The notes: a model not told the origin generated them from the letters alone. DNA of 16,411 nucleotides from JBBRHH01 sp038222915 (GCA_038222915.1 JBBRHH010000062.1:1-16411); one strand, 5' to 3'; positions 1-7,451 are shown, counted from the stretch's first letter. A program made the numbers and translations.

Positions 1-573
1 GTGTCGGTGGCGAACGGGAAGTTGTGGGGGGCACATGACTGGAATTTGAACGAGCCGGTGAGCGTGACGGGGCAGTGGCAGGCGATTACGGGCAATGCGG
101 CTTTGGAGCCGGCGTTTACGCTGCCGAAGATGGAATTCACGCTGATGGATGATGAGGTGACGCTGGATTCGCACGGGATCAACATTGAAGGGTCGGGGGT
201 GGTGGTGGGCGGGACGATCAAGAACGACGGGACGATGAAACTGATTGCGTATTTGCCGCTGCCGGAGGAAGTGTCGAAAGATTTGCAGAATCTGACGGGG
301 CCGCTGACGGTGGCGATTGGCGGGACGGTGGACCGGCCGATATTGGACGGGCGGGGGGCGGCTCATACGCTGACTGCGCCGGATGACATTACCTTGCTGG
401 ATAAGATCAATTCGCACATTGTGGATCAGCGGAACCGAAATATGGAGCAGATGGCGCGGGAGAAGACGGCGCAACTGGAGGCGGGGTTGCAGCATGTGAA
501 GACGCTGGTGGGGGCGAATGAACCGACAACCCGGCCGAAAAACAGCCGTAAAACAGATGCAGGCGAACCCTGA
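1..573 (+). CDS. C-terminal part of an AsmA-like beta-rich protein (5' partial)
   Basis: The reading frame is open from the first base and ends at TGA 571-573. The window opens on GTG, but no upstream sequence is visible, so I treat it as the 3' end of a longer gene. The visible 190 residues are rich in alternating hydrophobic and polar residues with many Gly, Asp and Thr. A stretch near residues 98-115 (LTGPLTVAIGGTVDRPILDG) resembles the closing segments of AsmA/DUF748/TamB-like proteins, which span the periplasm and help move lipids or assemble the outer membrane. The last ~60 residues become a charged helix (residues ~133-170) and then a Pro/Arg/Lys-rich tail. The family call rests on style, not on a diagnostic motif. 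A lipase gene follows 39 bases later on the same strand. Confidence 0.5.
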   Translation: MSVANGKLWGAHDWNLNEPVSVTGQWQAITGNAALEPAFTLPKMEFTLMDDEVTLDSHGINIEGSGVVVGGTIKNDGTMKLIAYLPLPEEVSKDLQNLTGPLTVAIGGTVDRPILDGRGAAHTLTAPDDITLLDKINSHIVDQRNRNMEQMAREKTAQLEAGLQHVKTLVGANEPTTRPKNSRKTDAGEP

Positions 574-612
574 GTGTCCGGAAGGCGTCCTAGAATCACC
601 TGATTCGCGTTA

Positions 613-1533
613 ATGCCTATGAAGCACGCTTTTCTCATAATTGCCGTGATGCTGTTGACGGGGGCTTTGTGCCGGGCGGATGCGCCGGCGCGGTGCGCAT
701 TGGGGTTGAACCTTCCTGAACAGATCGATGAGAACAAGCCGCTGGTAATCCTGGTGCATGGGCTGGATTGCAACGAGGGCGTTTTCTGGCGGATGCAGCA
801 CGAGCTTGGTGATGCGGGATTTGCGGCGGCGACTTTTAACTATTCGAGCGAGCAATCGATTGCGGAGGCGGGGGCGGCGTTTGGAAATGCGCTGGAGACG
901 CTGCACAAGCGGTATCCGCGGCTGAAGATGGATATTGTCTCGCATTCGATGGGCGGGCTGGTGGCGCGGAGTTATGTGGAAGGTGATGGATATGCGGGGG
1001 GTGTGGATCGGATGATCATGATTGCGCCGCCGAACCATGGTTCGGGCTGGGCGCGGCTGGAGTTTCTGGCGCGGTGGCGACTGCATTCGCGCATGAAGGA
1101 TGACTGGCAGGTGACGGCGCTGATGGATTCGCCGCTGAGCGCGGCGGCGAAGGACCTGCTGCCGGATTCGGAATGCATCAAGCGGTTGAATGGGCGCGAG
1201 CGCCGGCCGGGGGTTCGGTATACGATTGTGGCGGGACGGTTTGACGATCCGGGCGATGCGGTTGGGGAGTGGGCTCGTGGGGTGGAGGCGAAGTCTACGG
1301 ACAAGTTTGGCGCCAAGTGGCTGATGTCGAAAGTGGCGAACGTCGCGGACAAAGTGAACGTGAAACAAATGCTTGGTGAGGGGGATGGGGTGGTGACCCT
1401 TGAGAGCGCCAAGCTTGATGGGGTTGGGGATTTTGTGGTGCTTCCTTCCGACCACATCACGCTTTGCCAGGGCGATGCAACTACTGGCCCGGCCGCGTGG
1501 TCTGTCGTTAAAGATCGCCTGACCCGCCCATAG
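613..1533 (+). CDS. Secreted alpha/beta hydrolase, lipase/PGAP1-like
   Basis: A 306-residue alpha/beta-hydrolase that probably cleaves ester bonds of lipids outside the cytoplasm. The N-terminus is a signal peptide: Lys4, a hydrophobic run to about residue 19, then a likely signal peptidase I site near ADA/PA (residues 22-26). The oxyanion strand reads LVHG at residues 47-50. The nucleophile elbow is SHSMGG at 110-115, with Ser112 as nucleophile. Asp258 in GDGVV and His281 in SDHITL are the best candidates to complete the triad. The motif order matches triacylglycerol lipases and PGAP1-like hydrolases; the substrate cannot be read from sequence. Neither ATG 613 nor ATG 619 has a clear Shine-Dalgarno. 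ATG 619 would give MKHAF..., an equally normal signal peptide. It may be cotranscribed with the upstream AsmA-like gene. Confidence 0.85.
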   Translation: MPMKHAFLIIAVMLLTGALCRADAPARCALGLNLPEQIDENKPLVILVHGLDCNEGVFWRMQHELGDAGFAAATFNYSSEQSIAEAGAAFGNALETLHKRYPRLKMDIVSHSMGGLVARSYVEGDGYAGGVDRMIMIAPPNHGSGWARLEFLARWRLHSRMKDDWQVTALMDSPLSAAAKDLLPDSECIKRLNGRERRPGVRYTIVAGRFDDPGDAVGEWARGVEAKSTDKFGAKWLMSKVANVADKVNVKQMLGEGDGVVTLESAKLDGVGDFVVLPSDHITLCQGDATTGPAAWSVVKDRLTRP

Positions 1534-1593
1534 GGAATCTCACCTGTCCAATAAGAATCACACTCTTAGTATGAGCGCCATGCGAAGCGCGTA

Positions 1594-1625
1594 GAACCCG
1601 TGAAATAGCGGTTTTTCGCGGGTTT
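1594..1625. terminator. 12-bp hairpin downstream of the lipase gene, possible terminator or RNA element
   Basis: Bases 1594-1605 pair with 1614-1625 (12 bp, including G.U wobbles at 1601/1618 and 1594/1625), with an 8-base loop at 1606-1613. It starts 60 bases after the lipase stop. There is no run of T on the + strand after it, only TTTC, so it is not a canonical intrinsic terminator. It could act as an mRNA 3' stabiliser or a weak terminator that separates the lipase from the flagellin unit. Confidence 0.4.
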
Positions 1626-1631
1626 CATAGC

Positions 1632-1660
1632 TAAAGTCCCCCTTTTCACACAGTCGATAC
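1632..1660 (+). promoter_or_regulatory. Sigma-28 (FliA)-like promoter candidate for flagellin
   Basis: TAAAGTCC at 1632-1639 and GTCGATAC at 1653-1660 resemble the flagellar sigma-28 boxes TAAAGTTT and GCCGATAA, with 6 of 8 matches in each. The spacer is 13 bases where 11 is usual, which lowers confidence. Placement upstream of a flagellin gene is what sigma-28 control predicts. Transcription would start near 1667, leaving a long leader before ATG 1929. Confidence 0.4.
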
Positions 1661-1739
1661 GACCATTGCCGTAATCAACGGTGCGCTTGCCGCGGCCAAC
1701 GCTTTCCGGCCGGCGCGGACTTGTGAGGAAGGAGGTCGT

Positions 1740-1763
1740 ATGACCCATCGTGGGATGGTTTAA
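1740..1763 (+). CDS. Possible 7-residue leader peptide in the flagellin leader
   Basis: AAGGAGGT at 1729-1736 is the strongest Shine-Dalgarno in this region. It is followed three bases later by ATG, and the frame reads MTHRGMV before TAA at 1761-1763. No larger frame uses this ribosome site. The peptide has no attenuator-type codon run. Its stop codon lies in the loop of a small hairpin (1752-1770). CCTCC at 1765-1769 could instead pair with GGAGG at 1731-1735. Translation here is inferred from the ribosome site alone; it could equally be a standby or protein-binding site. Confidence 0.3.
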   Translation: MTHRGMV

Positions 1764-1928
1764 CCCTCCCAGGAAGCAGATGAAGCTTCCAGGCTGCTGT
1801 GGAATGTCCCCTGATCCACGAGCGATAGCCTTCAAGGGAGTGAAGCGCCTGCATGCGGACCGCAGATCTGCATCGGGCTCAACAAACGGTTGCGGCGAAG
1901 TCCGACAACCGGTCACGGAGAGACAGCA

Positions 1929-3326
1929 ATGAGCAGAATTAACACCAATGTGACGTCGCTGGTTGCCCAGCGGGCGTTGAGCAAGAACAACAATCAATTG
2001 ACCACGAGCCTGCAGCGGCTCAGCACCGGTTTGAAAATCAACACCGGTGCGGATGATCCTGCAGGCTTGATCGCCAGCCAGAACCTGGAAGGCGAAAAAG
2101 CAGGTATTACACAGGCGATCGACAATGCCGGCCGGGCCAGCAATGTGATCGGAACCGCCGAAGGTGGTTTGAACGAAGTCAGCTCGCTTTTGACGCAGTT
2201 GCAGGGCCTGGTGAATCAGGCGGCGAACACTGGCGGTCAGAGCGCTGATGAAATCAACGCGAATCAGTTGCAGGTGGACTCGATCCTGAGCACTGTCAAC
2301 CGAATCGCCCAGTCGACGGCATTCGAAGGCAAGAAGCTTCTGAACGGCAACCTCGACTATCTCACCAGCGGCATCAACACGACGAACCTGGCCAATGTGC
2401 AGGTGAACTCGGCGCGGGTTCCGGACGGCGCGAATATCAACGTCGTTGTGCAGGTTGTGACCAGCGCCACGACGGGCGATGTGGCGTATTCGGGCGGCAC
2501 CATCGCGGGCGCGACGGTGACGCTGGAAATCGCCGGCGCTAACGGCACGCAGCAGCTCTCGTTTGCTTCGGGCACCGCCGTGAGCGCGATTGCGGCCGCT
2601 GTGACGAACGTCAAGACCGCGACCGGCGTGAGCGCGACCTTGAGCGGCACGGCCCTCAAGCTCGACTCCACGGAGTACGGCTCGAGCAAGTTCGTCAGCG
2701 TCAAGACGATCTCGGGCACGTTCCTGCCGGACACGAAGAGTTACGGCACGGATGCCACGGTCAACATCAATGGCGCCAAGGCGCAGGTTGACGGGCTGTC
2801 CACGACGTATCGTTCGGCGAACCTGGACGTGCAGTTCGATATTGCGTCGGCGTTCAATAAGGCCGGGACGGACAACTTCTATATCAAGGGCGGCGGCGCG
2901 ACGTTTGCCCTGGGTTCGAAGGTGACGGAAACGGACAAGGCGTCGATCGGGGTCGGATCGGTTTCGACCGGCAGCCTCGGCAACGCGACACAGGGTTATC
3001 TCAGCACGCTGGGAAGCGGCGGCGTGAACTCGCTGTCTAGCACGAACCTGACCGTTGCCCAGAAGGTGATCGACTCGGCGATCGGGCAGGTCAGCTCACT
3101 TCGAGGCCGGCTGGGCGCGTTCCAGAAGTTCACGATCGGTTCGACGGTGAACAGCCTGGGCGTCGCGTTGGAAAATGCGACGGCGGCCCAGAGCGCGATC
3201 CGCGATACCGACTTCGCGTCGGAAACAGCGGCTCTTACACGTGCACAGATCCTGTCCCAGGCGTCAACGACGGTGTTGACACAGGCGAACTCCGCGCCTC
3301 AGCAGGCCCTTCGGCTGCTGCAATAG
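1929..3326 (+). CDS. fliC: Flagellin
   Basis: A 465-residue flagellin, the filament subunit exported by the flagellar type III apparatus. The N-terminal D0/D1 region begins MSRINTNVTSLVAQRAL and contains LSTGLKIN and ADDPAGLIAS. The C-terminal D1/D0 region contains LGAFQKF, ENATAAQSAIRDTDFA and a helical end with QILSQAS and SAPQQALRLLQ. Between them, residues ~155-375 form a variable Ala/Gly/Thr/Ser-rich domain. Within it, the segment with TVTLEIAG and SAIAAAVTNV resembles the flagellin hook IN motif. The start is ATG 1929, with GGAG at 1917-1920 and an 8-base spacer; the frame is open 13 codons further upstream, but that extension lacks a ribosome site and would disrupt the conserved N-terminus. 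No other flagellar gene is in the window. A strong terminator ends the unit. The sequence style is planctomycete-like. Confidence 0.97.
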   Translation: MSRINTNVTSLVAQRALSKNNNQLTTSLQRLSTGLKINTGADDPAGLIASQNLEGEKAGITQAIDNAGRASNVIGTAEGGLNEVSSLLTQLQGLVNQAANTGGQSADEINANQLQVDSILSTVNRIAQSTAFEGKKLLNGNLDYLTSGINTTNLANVQVNSARVPDGANINVVVQVVTSATTGDVAYSGGTIAGATVTLEIAGANGTQQLSFASGTAVSAIAAAVTNVKTATGVSATLSGTALKLDSTEYGSSKFVSVKTISGTFLPDTKSYGTDATVNINGAKAQVDGLSTTYRSANLDVQFDIASAFNKAGTDNFYIKGGGATFALGSKVTETDKASIGVGSVSTGSLGNATQGYLSTLGSGGVNSLSSTNLTVAQKVIDSAIGQVSSLRGRLGAFQKFTIGSTVNSLGVALENATAAQSAIRDTDFASETAALTRAQILSQASTTVLTQANSAPQQALRLLQ

Positions 3327-3381
3327 TTGCGGAGTCGACTGCAGCACTGGATGTAATTCATCTATACTTTCTCGCAAGTCC

Positions 3382-3419
3382 ACACCCCCGGCCATGGCGG
3401 CCGGGGGTGTTTTTGTTTT
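3382..3419 (+). terminator. Strong intrinsic terminator after flagellin
   Basis: Bases 3382-3393 pair perfectly with 3399-3410 (12 bp, mostly G-C) around a 5-base loop (3394-3398). TTTTG TTTT follows at 3411-3419. It lies 55 bases after the flagellin stop and before the MFS gene, so flagellin should be a single-gene transcript. Confidence 0.93.
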
Positions 3420-3460
3420 CAGATTGCACATTGGGATTTGTGCCGCGATGATCCTGCCGC

Positions 3461-4798
3461 ATGGACGATGCTGAAATGCCGCGGTTCGAGTCGAAAACGG
3501 TGCGCCCGGCGCGGACCGCCCTGCTGCTGCTGGTCAGCATCAATTTGTTCAATTACATCGATCGCCAGGTGCTGGCGGCGGTGGTGCCGTCGATCCAGAA
3601 GGATTTTCTTTTCAACGATGCGAACGCCGACCAGAAGATGGGTTGGCTGGCGACGGCGTTTCTGCTGAGCTATATGTTGATCTCGCCGATCTTCGGATGG
3701 CTTGGCGATCGGGTTTCGCGCTGGCTGCTGGTGGGGATTGGCGTGCTGCTGTGGACGCTGGCGAGCGGCGCGAGCGGGCTGGCGACTTCATATGGGATGC
3801 TGCTGGTAACGCGGCTATTTGTGGGCGTGGGTGAGGCGGCGTATGGGCCGGTTGCGCCGACGATTATTTCGGACATGTATCCGGTGAAGACGCGCGGCAC
3901 GGTGCTGGCGTGGTTTTATATGGCGATTCCGGTGGGGAGCGCGCTGGGCTATGTGCTGGGCGGGGCGGTGGCTTCGTGGAAGACGTGGCACTGGGCGTTT
4001 TTCCTGGTGGTGCCGCCGGGAATTGCACTGGGGGTATGGTCGTTTTTCATGCGCGATCCGCGACGGGGAACGGCCGACGGGGCGCAGGTGGTGCATCGCG
4101 TGTCAATTGGCGATTACAAGGTGCTGCTGCGGATTCCGTCTTATGTGCTGAATACGCTGGCGATGACGGCGATGACTTTTGCGATTGGTGGGGCGGGGTA
4201 TTGGATTCCCAAGTACGTTTTGTTTCGATTGCATGGCCCGCTCGCGCAGGTGGCCGAGGCGACGTGGAAACCGGAACTGGGCCCGATCAACTTCAAGTTT
4301 GGAATCATTACGGTCGTCTCCGGCCTGGCGGCGACGTTGATCGGGGGTTGGGCAGGGGACAAGCTTCGCGATCGTTTTCCGGGATCATATTTTTTGATCT
4401 CGGCGGCGGGAATGATTTTGGGGTTTGGGCTTTTTCTGCTGATGCTGATTACGCCGTTTCCGTGGGCGTGGGCGGTGATCTTCATGGCGGTGTTCTGTCT
4501 GTTTTTTAACACCGGGCCGAGCAATACGGCGCTGGCGAATGTGACGCACCCGGGCATGCGGTCGACGGCGTTTGCGCTGAACATTCTGGTGATTCACGCG
4601 CTGGGGGACGCGATTTCGCCGCCGGCGATCGGGGCGATCAACGATCATTTTCATGGGAATATGAACATGGGATTTCTGGCAGTGTCGGGGGCGATGCTGG
4701 TGGGCGGCGTTTTGTGGTTGTGGGCTTCGAAATATCTTGCGGCGGATACGGCGGCTGCGCCGTTTCGGCTTGGCGGCACGGCCACACCGGCCGCTTAG
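3461..4798 (+). CDS. MFS transporter, Spinster-like family
   Basis: A 445-residue inner-membrane transporter with about twelve hydrophobic segments in two halves and a polar central loop near residues 198-220. Marks seen: NYIDRQ at 31-36 in the first helix; the MFS loop 2-3 motif as GWLGDR at 79-84; and RLFVGVGEAAYGP at 118-130 followed by SDMYP at 137-141. Together these resemble the Spinster/Spns-like branch of MFS, whose bacterial members are mostly uncharacterised. The substrate cannot be read; lipid-like or organic-acid cargo are both possible. The start ATG 3461 lacks a clear Shine-Dalgarno, and an in-frame GTG at 3440 is followed at once by a stop. The gene ends with TAG 4796-4798, overlapping by 4 bases the end of the opposing reductase gene. 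Confidence 0.9.
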   Translation: MDDAEMPRFESKTVRPARTALLLLVSINLFNYIDRQVLAAVVPSIQKDFLFNDANADQKMGWLATAFLLSYMLISPIFGWLGDRVSRWLLVGIGVLLWTLASGASGLATSYGMLLVTRLFVGVGEAAYGPVAPTIISDMYPVKTRGTVLAWFYMAIPVGSALGYVLGGAVASWKTWHWAFFLVVPPGIALGVWSFFMRDPRRGTADGAQVVHRVSIGDYKVLLRIPSYVLNTLAMTAMTFAIGGAGYWIPKYVLFRLHGPLAQVAEATWKPELGPINFKFGIITVVSGLAATLIGGWAGDKLRDRFPGSYFLISAAGMILGFGLFLLMLITPFPWAWAVIFMAVFCLFFNTGPSNTALANVTHPGMRSTAFALNILVIHALGDAISPPAIGAINDHFHGNMNMGFLAVSGAMLVGGVLWLWASKYLAADTAAAPFRLGGTATPAA

Positions 4799-6063
4799 AT
4801 GTTGCCGAGGTTGGTCCGCAGGTCTTTGAGTTCCTGCTCGCGGTCGTCGACCATCGCGCGGCGACGGACGAGTTCCGGCAGGGTCGGGTCTTCGGTTGCA
4901 TTTCCTACTGCGATGACCTGTGCGACGCGCTGGTCGCTGCCGACTCCGATGTCGGCGAAGTCGGGGGCGTCGACGGACTGCTGGCCGCGCTGGAGGCGGT
5001 GATCGACTGCGCGGGCTGCTCCCCAGACGGCGACGGGGACGTCGATGATGGTGCTGGTGAAGCCGCTGAGGGTGTCGTACTTTTCGTCGCCGCCGGCCAT
5101 GTTCAATCCTGCAAGGCGGCCTGTCGCCTGTGCGCCGTTCCAGAGGCAGAGCATGCGATATTTGTCGAATCGACTGTCATAGATGGCGGCGCAGTCGCCG
5201 GCGGCGTAGACGGCGGAGTTGTTGGTGCGGCCGTGATCGTCAACGAGGACGGCCTGCTCGGCGGTGATGGCGGTGCCTCGGAGGAGGTCTTTATTGGGCG
5301 TGACGCCGATGGCGACGACGACAAAATCGGTTTCCAGCAGCGGGCCGTTGGGAAGAACGACGCGCTGGACGCGGCCGTCGCCGTCGAGGCGCTGGACGAC
5401 GGTGTTGACGTGGACGCGGATGCCACGGGCCTCGAGGAGGCGTGTGAAAAATCGGCCGGTGCATTCGCCTACATAGCGCGGCCAGGGGAAACCGCGCGAG
5501 ACGACCAGATCGACGGCGAGACCAAGCTGAAGGAGGGCGGTGGCGAGTTCGACGCCGAGCGTTCCGCCGCCGATGATGGTGACCCTGCCACGGCCACGCA
5601 TGTGTTTGCGTCCTTCGGAGAGGGCTTTTTCGATGGCGTTGTGAAGGCGATCGGCCTGCTCGAGCGTCCGCAAATAGTGGACGTTGGGGAGGTCTGCGCC
5701 GGGGATGCGCAGGATGTTGGGAGTTGCGCCCGTGGCGAGGAGTGCCTTGTCGTAGGTGATTTCATCGCCGGTATCGAGGATGGCGACCTGGCGCGCGGGA
5801 TCGAGGCGGGTTACGCGGACGCGGGTGCGGAGGGCGACGTCGTGGGTTGCGAACCAGGCTTCGTCGAGCGTGAACAGTTCGTTGCGGGTGGTGCGGCCGA
5901 GGAGGTAATCGGCGCTCATGGGGCGGCGGTCGTAGGGGCGATTGACTTCCTGGCCGACGAGGAGGGTGGATCCGGACGGATCACGTTCGCGGATTGCCTG
6001 CGCGGCGGAGCTGCTGGCGAGGCCGCCGCCGATGAGGAGATATTTCACATGCGTATTGGCCAT
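4795..6063 (-). CDS. FAD-dependent pyridine nucleotide-disulfide oxidoreductase (ferredoxin reductase/AIF-like)
   Basis: A 422-residue flavoprotein expected to pass electrons between NAD(P)H and a redox partner. The FAD-binding Rossmann start is YLLIGGGLAS at residues 8-17. RPYDRRPMS at 42-50 is the segment typical of ferredoxin-, rubredoxin- and rhodocoxin-reductases and AIF-like proteins. ATGATP at 110-115 is the linker motif, IIGGGTLGVE at 163-172 binds NAD(P)H, and YAAGDCA at 286-292 is the second FAD motif. There is no redox-active CxxxxC near the first FAD site, so it is not a glutathione- or lipoamide-type reductase. The start is ATG 6061-6063 on the minus strand, with GGAG at 6070-6073, 6 bases upstream. 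No ferredoxin or oxygenase gene lies nearby, so the partner is unknown. It is divergent from pduO (126 bases between starts). Confidence 0.9.
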   Translation of the reverse strand: MANTHVKYLLIGGGLASSSAAQAIRERDPSGSTLLVGQEVNRPYDRRPMSADYLLGRTTRNELFTLDEAWFATHDVALRTRVRVTRLDPARQVAILDTGDEITYDKALLATGATPNILRIPGADLPNVHYLRTLEQADRLHNAIEKALSEGRKHMRGRGRVTIIGGGTLGVELATALLQLGLAVDLVVSRGFPWPRYVGECTGRFFTRLLEARGIRVHVNTVVQRLDGDGRVQRVVLPNGPLLETDFVVVAIGVTPNKDLLRGTAITAEQAVLVDDHGRTNNSAVYAAGDCAAIYDSRFDKYRMLCLWNGAQATGRLAGLNMAGGDEKYDTLSGFTSTIIDVPVAVWGAARAVDHRLQRGQQSVDAPDFADIGVGSDQRVAQVIAVGNATEDPTLPELVRRRAMVDDREQELKDLRTNLGNI

Positions 6064-6189
6064 GCTCTACTCCGAGGGTCTACTCTTTATATGTTATCGC
6101 CACGTTGTTGTTCGTTTGTTAGAGTGCGTGAAATAAAGCGACGTGTCCAATGTGTGAAGGGCAGTCGCCATTTGAGCAATTAAAGGATC

Positions 6190-6735
6190 ATGAAAATATA
6201 CACCCGCACTGGCGACGACGGCTCAACGGGCCTGTTTGGCGGCGATCGCGTTCGCAAGGACGACGCGCGCCTGGAATGTTACGGCACCGTGGACGAGCTA
6301 AACGCCGCGCTGGGGCTGGCGGCCGTCACTGATCTGGCGGAGATCGCGGCGGCGCTGCGGCAGATCCAGAATGAGTTGTTTGTGCTGGGGTCGCACCTGG
6401 CGACTCCCGAGGCGAGCCCTTCGGCCGCTTCGCTTCCGCATTTTGATGAGGCCGCGATCGCCCGGCTGGAGATGCAGATTGATTCGGCTACGGATCATCT
6501 GCCGGCGCTGCGGACGTTTATCCTGCCCGGGGGGACTGAGACCGGCGCCCGGCTGCACCTGGCACGGACGATCTGCCGGCGGGCCGAGCGGTTGCTGGTG
6601 GGATTTGCGGAGGATCGGCCGGTGCCTCAACTGTTTATCGTTTATCTCAACCGGCTGAGCGACTGGCTTTTCGTGCAGGCGCGGCTGGCGAACCGGCTGG
6701 CGGGGGTGGATGACACGCCGTGGGTTAAGGAGTAA
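6190..6735 (+). CDS. pduO: PduO-type cob(I)alamin adenosyltransferase
   Basis: A 181-residue cytosolic enzyme that transfers adenosyl from ATP to cob(I)alamin or cob(I)yrinic acid a,c-diamide, giving the adenosyl-B12 cofactor. Family motifs are complete. The N-terminal ATP-binding stretch is TRTGDDGSTGLFGG (5-18). GTVDELNAALG spans 32-42, FILPGG 109-114, ARTICRRAER 124-133 and YLNRLSDWLFVQAR 152-165. Length and motif order match single-domain PduO/MMAB proteins. AAAGGA at 6182-6187 sits only 2 bases before the ATG, an unusually tight ribosome site, but MKIYTRTGD is the normal family start. No other B12 genes or B12-dependent enzymes are in the window, and the 126-base upstream gap is too short for a cobalamin riboswitch. 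Confidence 0.95.
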   Translation: MKIYTRTGDDGSTGLFGGDRVRKDDARLECYGTVDELNAALGLAAVTDLAEIAAALRQIQNELFVLGSHLATPEASPSAASLPHFDEAAIARLEMQIDSATDHLPALRTFILPGGTETGARLHLARTICRRAERLLVGFAEDRPVPQLFIVYLNRLSDWLFVQARLANRLAGVDDTPWVKE

Positions 6736-6786
6736 TTGGTCGAGATTGGTTTTCTATTCGCGGACGTTGGGGGTTACACTTGAGAC

Positions 6787-7062
6787 ATGGCTTCCAACGA
6801 CTCTGAATCTCCTGTCACTGGCGGCCTGATCTCGTTTATCTGCCTGTTGCTGGCGGCCGTGGTTTTTGGCGGGCTCTGGCTGATGCGCAAATCGGATGAT
6901 CCGCTCCATCCGGACCCGCGCACGCCGAAGTTCCAGCGGCAGGCGATCGATCAGCCCGCGCAAGGTCGGCTGAATACGGATTCGCTGCGGCCGGTGAAGC
7001 CACCGCCGCCGATCCTGCCCAGGCCCAAGCCTACTTCGGAACCGTCGGAAACGCCGGACTAA
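6787..7062 (+). CDS. Small single-pass membrane protein with proline-rich tail
   Basis: A 91-residue protein of unknown function. Residues 12-33 form one membrane helix (GGLISFICLLLAAVVFGGLW), followed by RKS, so the tail may lie in the cytoplasm if the positive-inside rule holds. The rest is charged and Pro-rich, with KPPPPILPRPKP near residues 70-81, and looks disordered. The ribosome site is weak (GAG seven bases before ATG). It lies 51 bases after pduO and 8 bases before the DUF488 gene, so the three may share a transcript. Amino-acid composition is coherent with a real membrane protein, but no family is recognised. Confidence 0.65.
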   Translation: MASNDSESPVTGGLISFICLLLAAVVFGGLWLMRKSDDPLHPDPRTPKFQRQAIDQPAQGRLNTDSLRPVKPPPPILPRPKPTSEPSETPD

Positions 7063-7070
7063 AATGGGGG

Positions 7071-7451
7071 ATGCCGATCACGACCAAACGGTGGGATGAT
7101 CCTGTCGAACCCGACGACGGGCATCGGCTGCTTGTTGCCCGGTATCGTCCGCGTGCGCTGCCGAAAGAGGAGGAGACGTGGCATGCGTGGGATGCGAGTT
7201 TGGGGCCGAGCACTGCGCTTCATGCTGCCTATTACGGGAAATCCGGGTTGCCGCTTTCCTGGGCGGAGTATCGGCAACGTTATCTTCGCGAGCAACTCGC
7301 GAATCGCGGGAAGATCCGTGCGCTGGCGGAGCGTGTGGCCGGCGGGGAGACAATTACCCTGCTTTGTTCGTCGGCGTGTACGCGGGAATCGCGGTGCCAT
7401 CGGTCGCTGCTGCGGGAGTTGATCGAACGGCAACTTGCAGAGCCGGGGTGA
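7071..7451 (+). CDS. DUF488 (YeaO-like) family protein
   Basis: A 126-residue protein like E. coli YeaO. It opens with a basic strand and GHRLLVARYRPRAL at residues 17-30 (compare the family's DGYRILVDRLWPRG). WDASLGPS at 40-47 and an FxxxYxxEL-type helix follow. It then has ITLLCSSAC at 95-103 and SRCHRSLL at 107-114, the conserved Cys/His segment of DUF488. The biochemical role of DUF488 is not established, though the Cys-His cluster suggests metal binding or a nucleophile. The start ATG 7071 follows a GGGG run (7066-7070 region). The stop TGA 7449-7451 directly abuts the stop of the opposing Gfo/Idh/MocA gene. Confidence 0.85.
   Translation: MPITTKRWDDPVEPDDGHRLLVARYRPRALPKEEETWHAWDASLGPSTALHAAYYGKSGLPLSWAEYRQRYLREQLANRGKIRALAERVAGGETITLLCSSACTRESRCHRSLLRELIERQLAEPG

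Larger units (their letters stand above)
1534..1928 (+). other. Gene-poor leader region upstream of the flagellin gene
   Basis: These 395 bases carry no ordinary-length gene. In order they hold: the 12-bp hairpin (1594-1625); a sigma-28-like promoter candidate (1632-1660); a Shine-Dalgarno AAGGAGGT (1729-1736) with a seven-codon open frame (1740-1763); a small hairpin closed by GGGA/TCCC (1752-1770); a second hairpin GGAAGC/GCTTCC (1772-1777 with 1785-1790); and the flagellin ribosome site GGAG (1917-1920). If the promoter is right, the flagellin mRNA has a 5' leader of roughly 260 bases, far longer than needed for translation. The open frames of 60 or more codons here, on either strand, have no recognisable protein features. 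Confidence 0.6.

Noticed and set aside
610..1455. Minus-strand open frame of 281 codons
   Set aside because: It is antisense to the lipase gene, very rich in Arg, His and Pro, and has no family features.
1534..1928. Short plus and minus open frames of 60-143 codons in the flagellin leader
   Set aside because: They lack ribosome sites, have no protein-like composition and would overlap the likely promoter and structured leader.
4714..6183. Plus-strand open frame of 489 codons
   Set aside because: It is the antisense shadow of the FAD reductase on the minus strand. Its translation is a low-complexity Gly/Ala/Asp/Glu series with no motif, while the minus strand shows full FAD and NAD motifs.
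6064..6189. Possible cobalamin riboswitch upstream of pduO
   Set aside because: Only 126 bases lie between the divergent starts, shorter than a B12 riboswitch with expression platform, and no B12-box-like sequence is seen.
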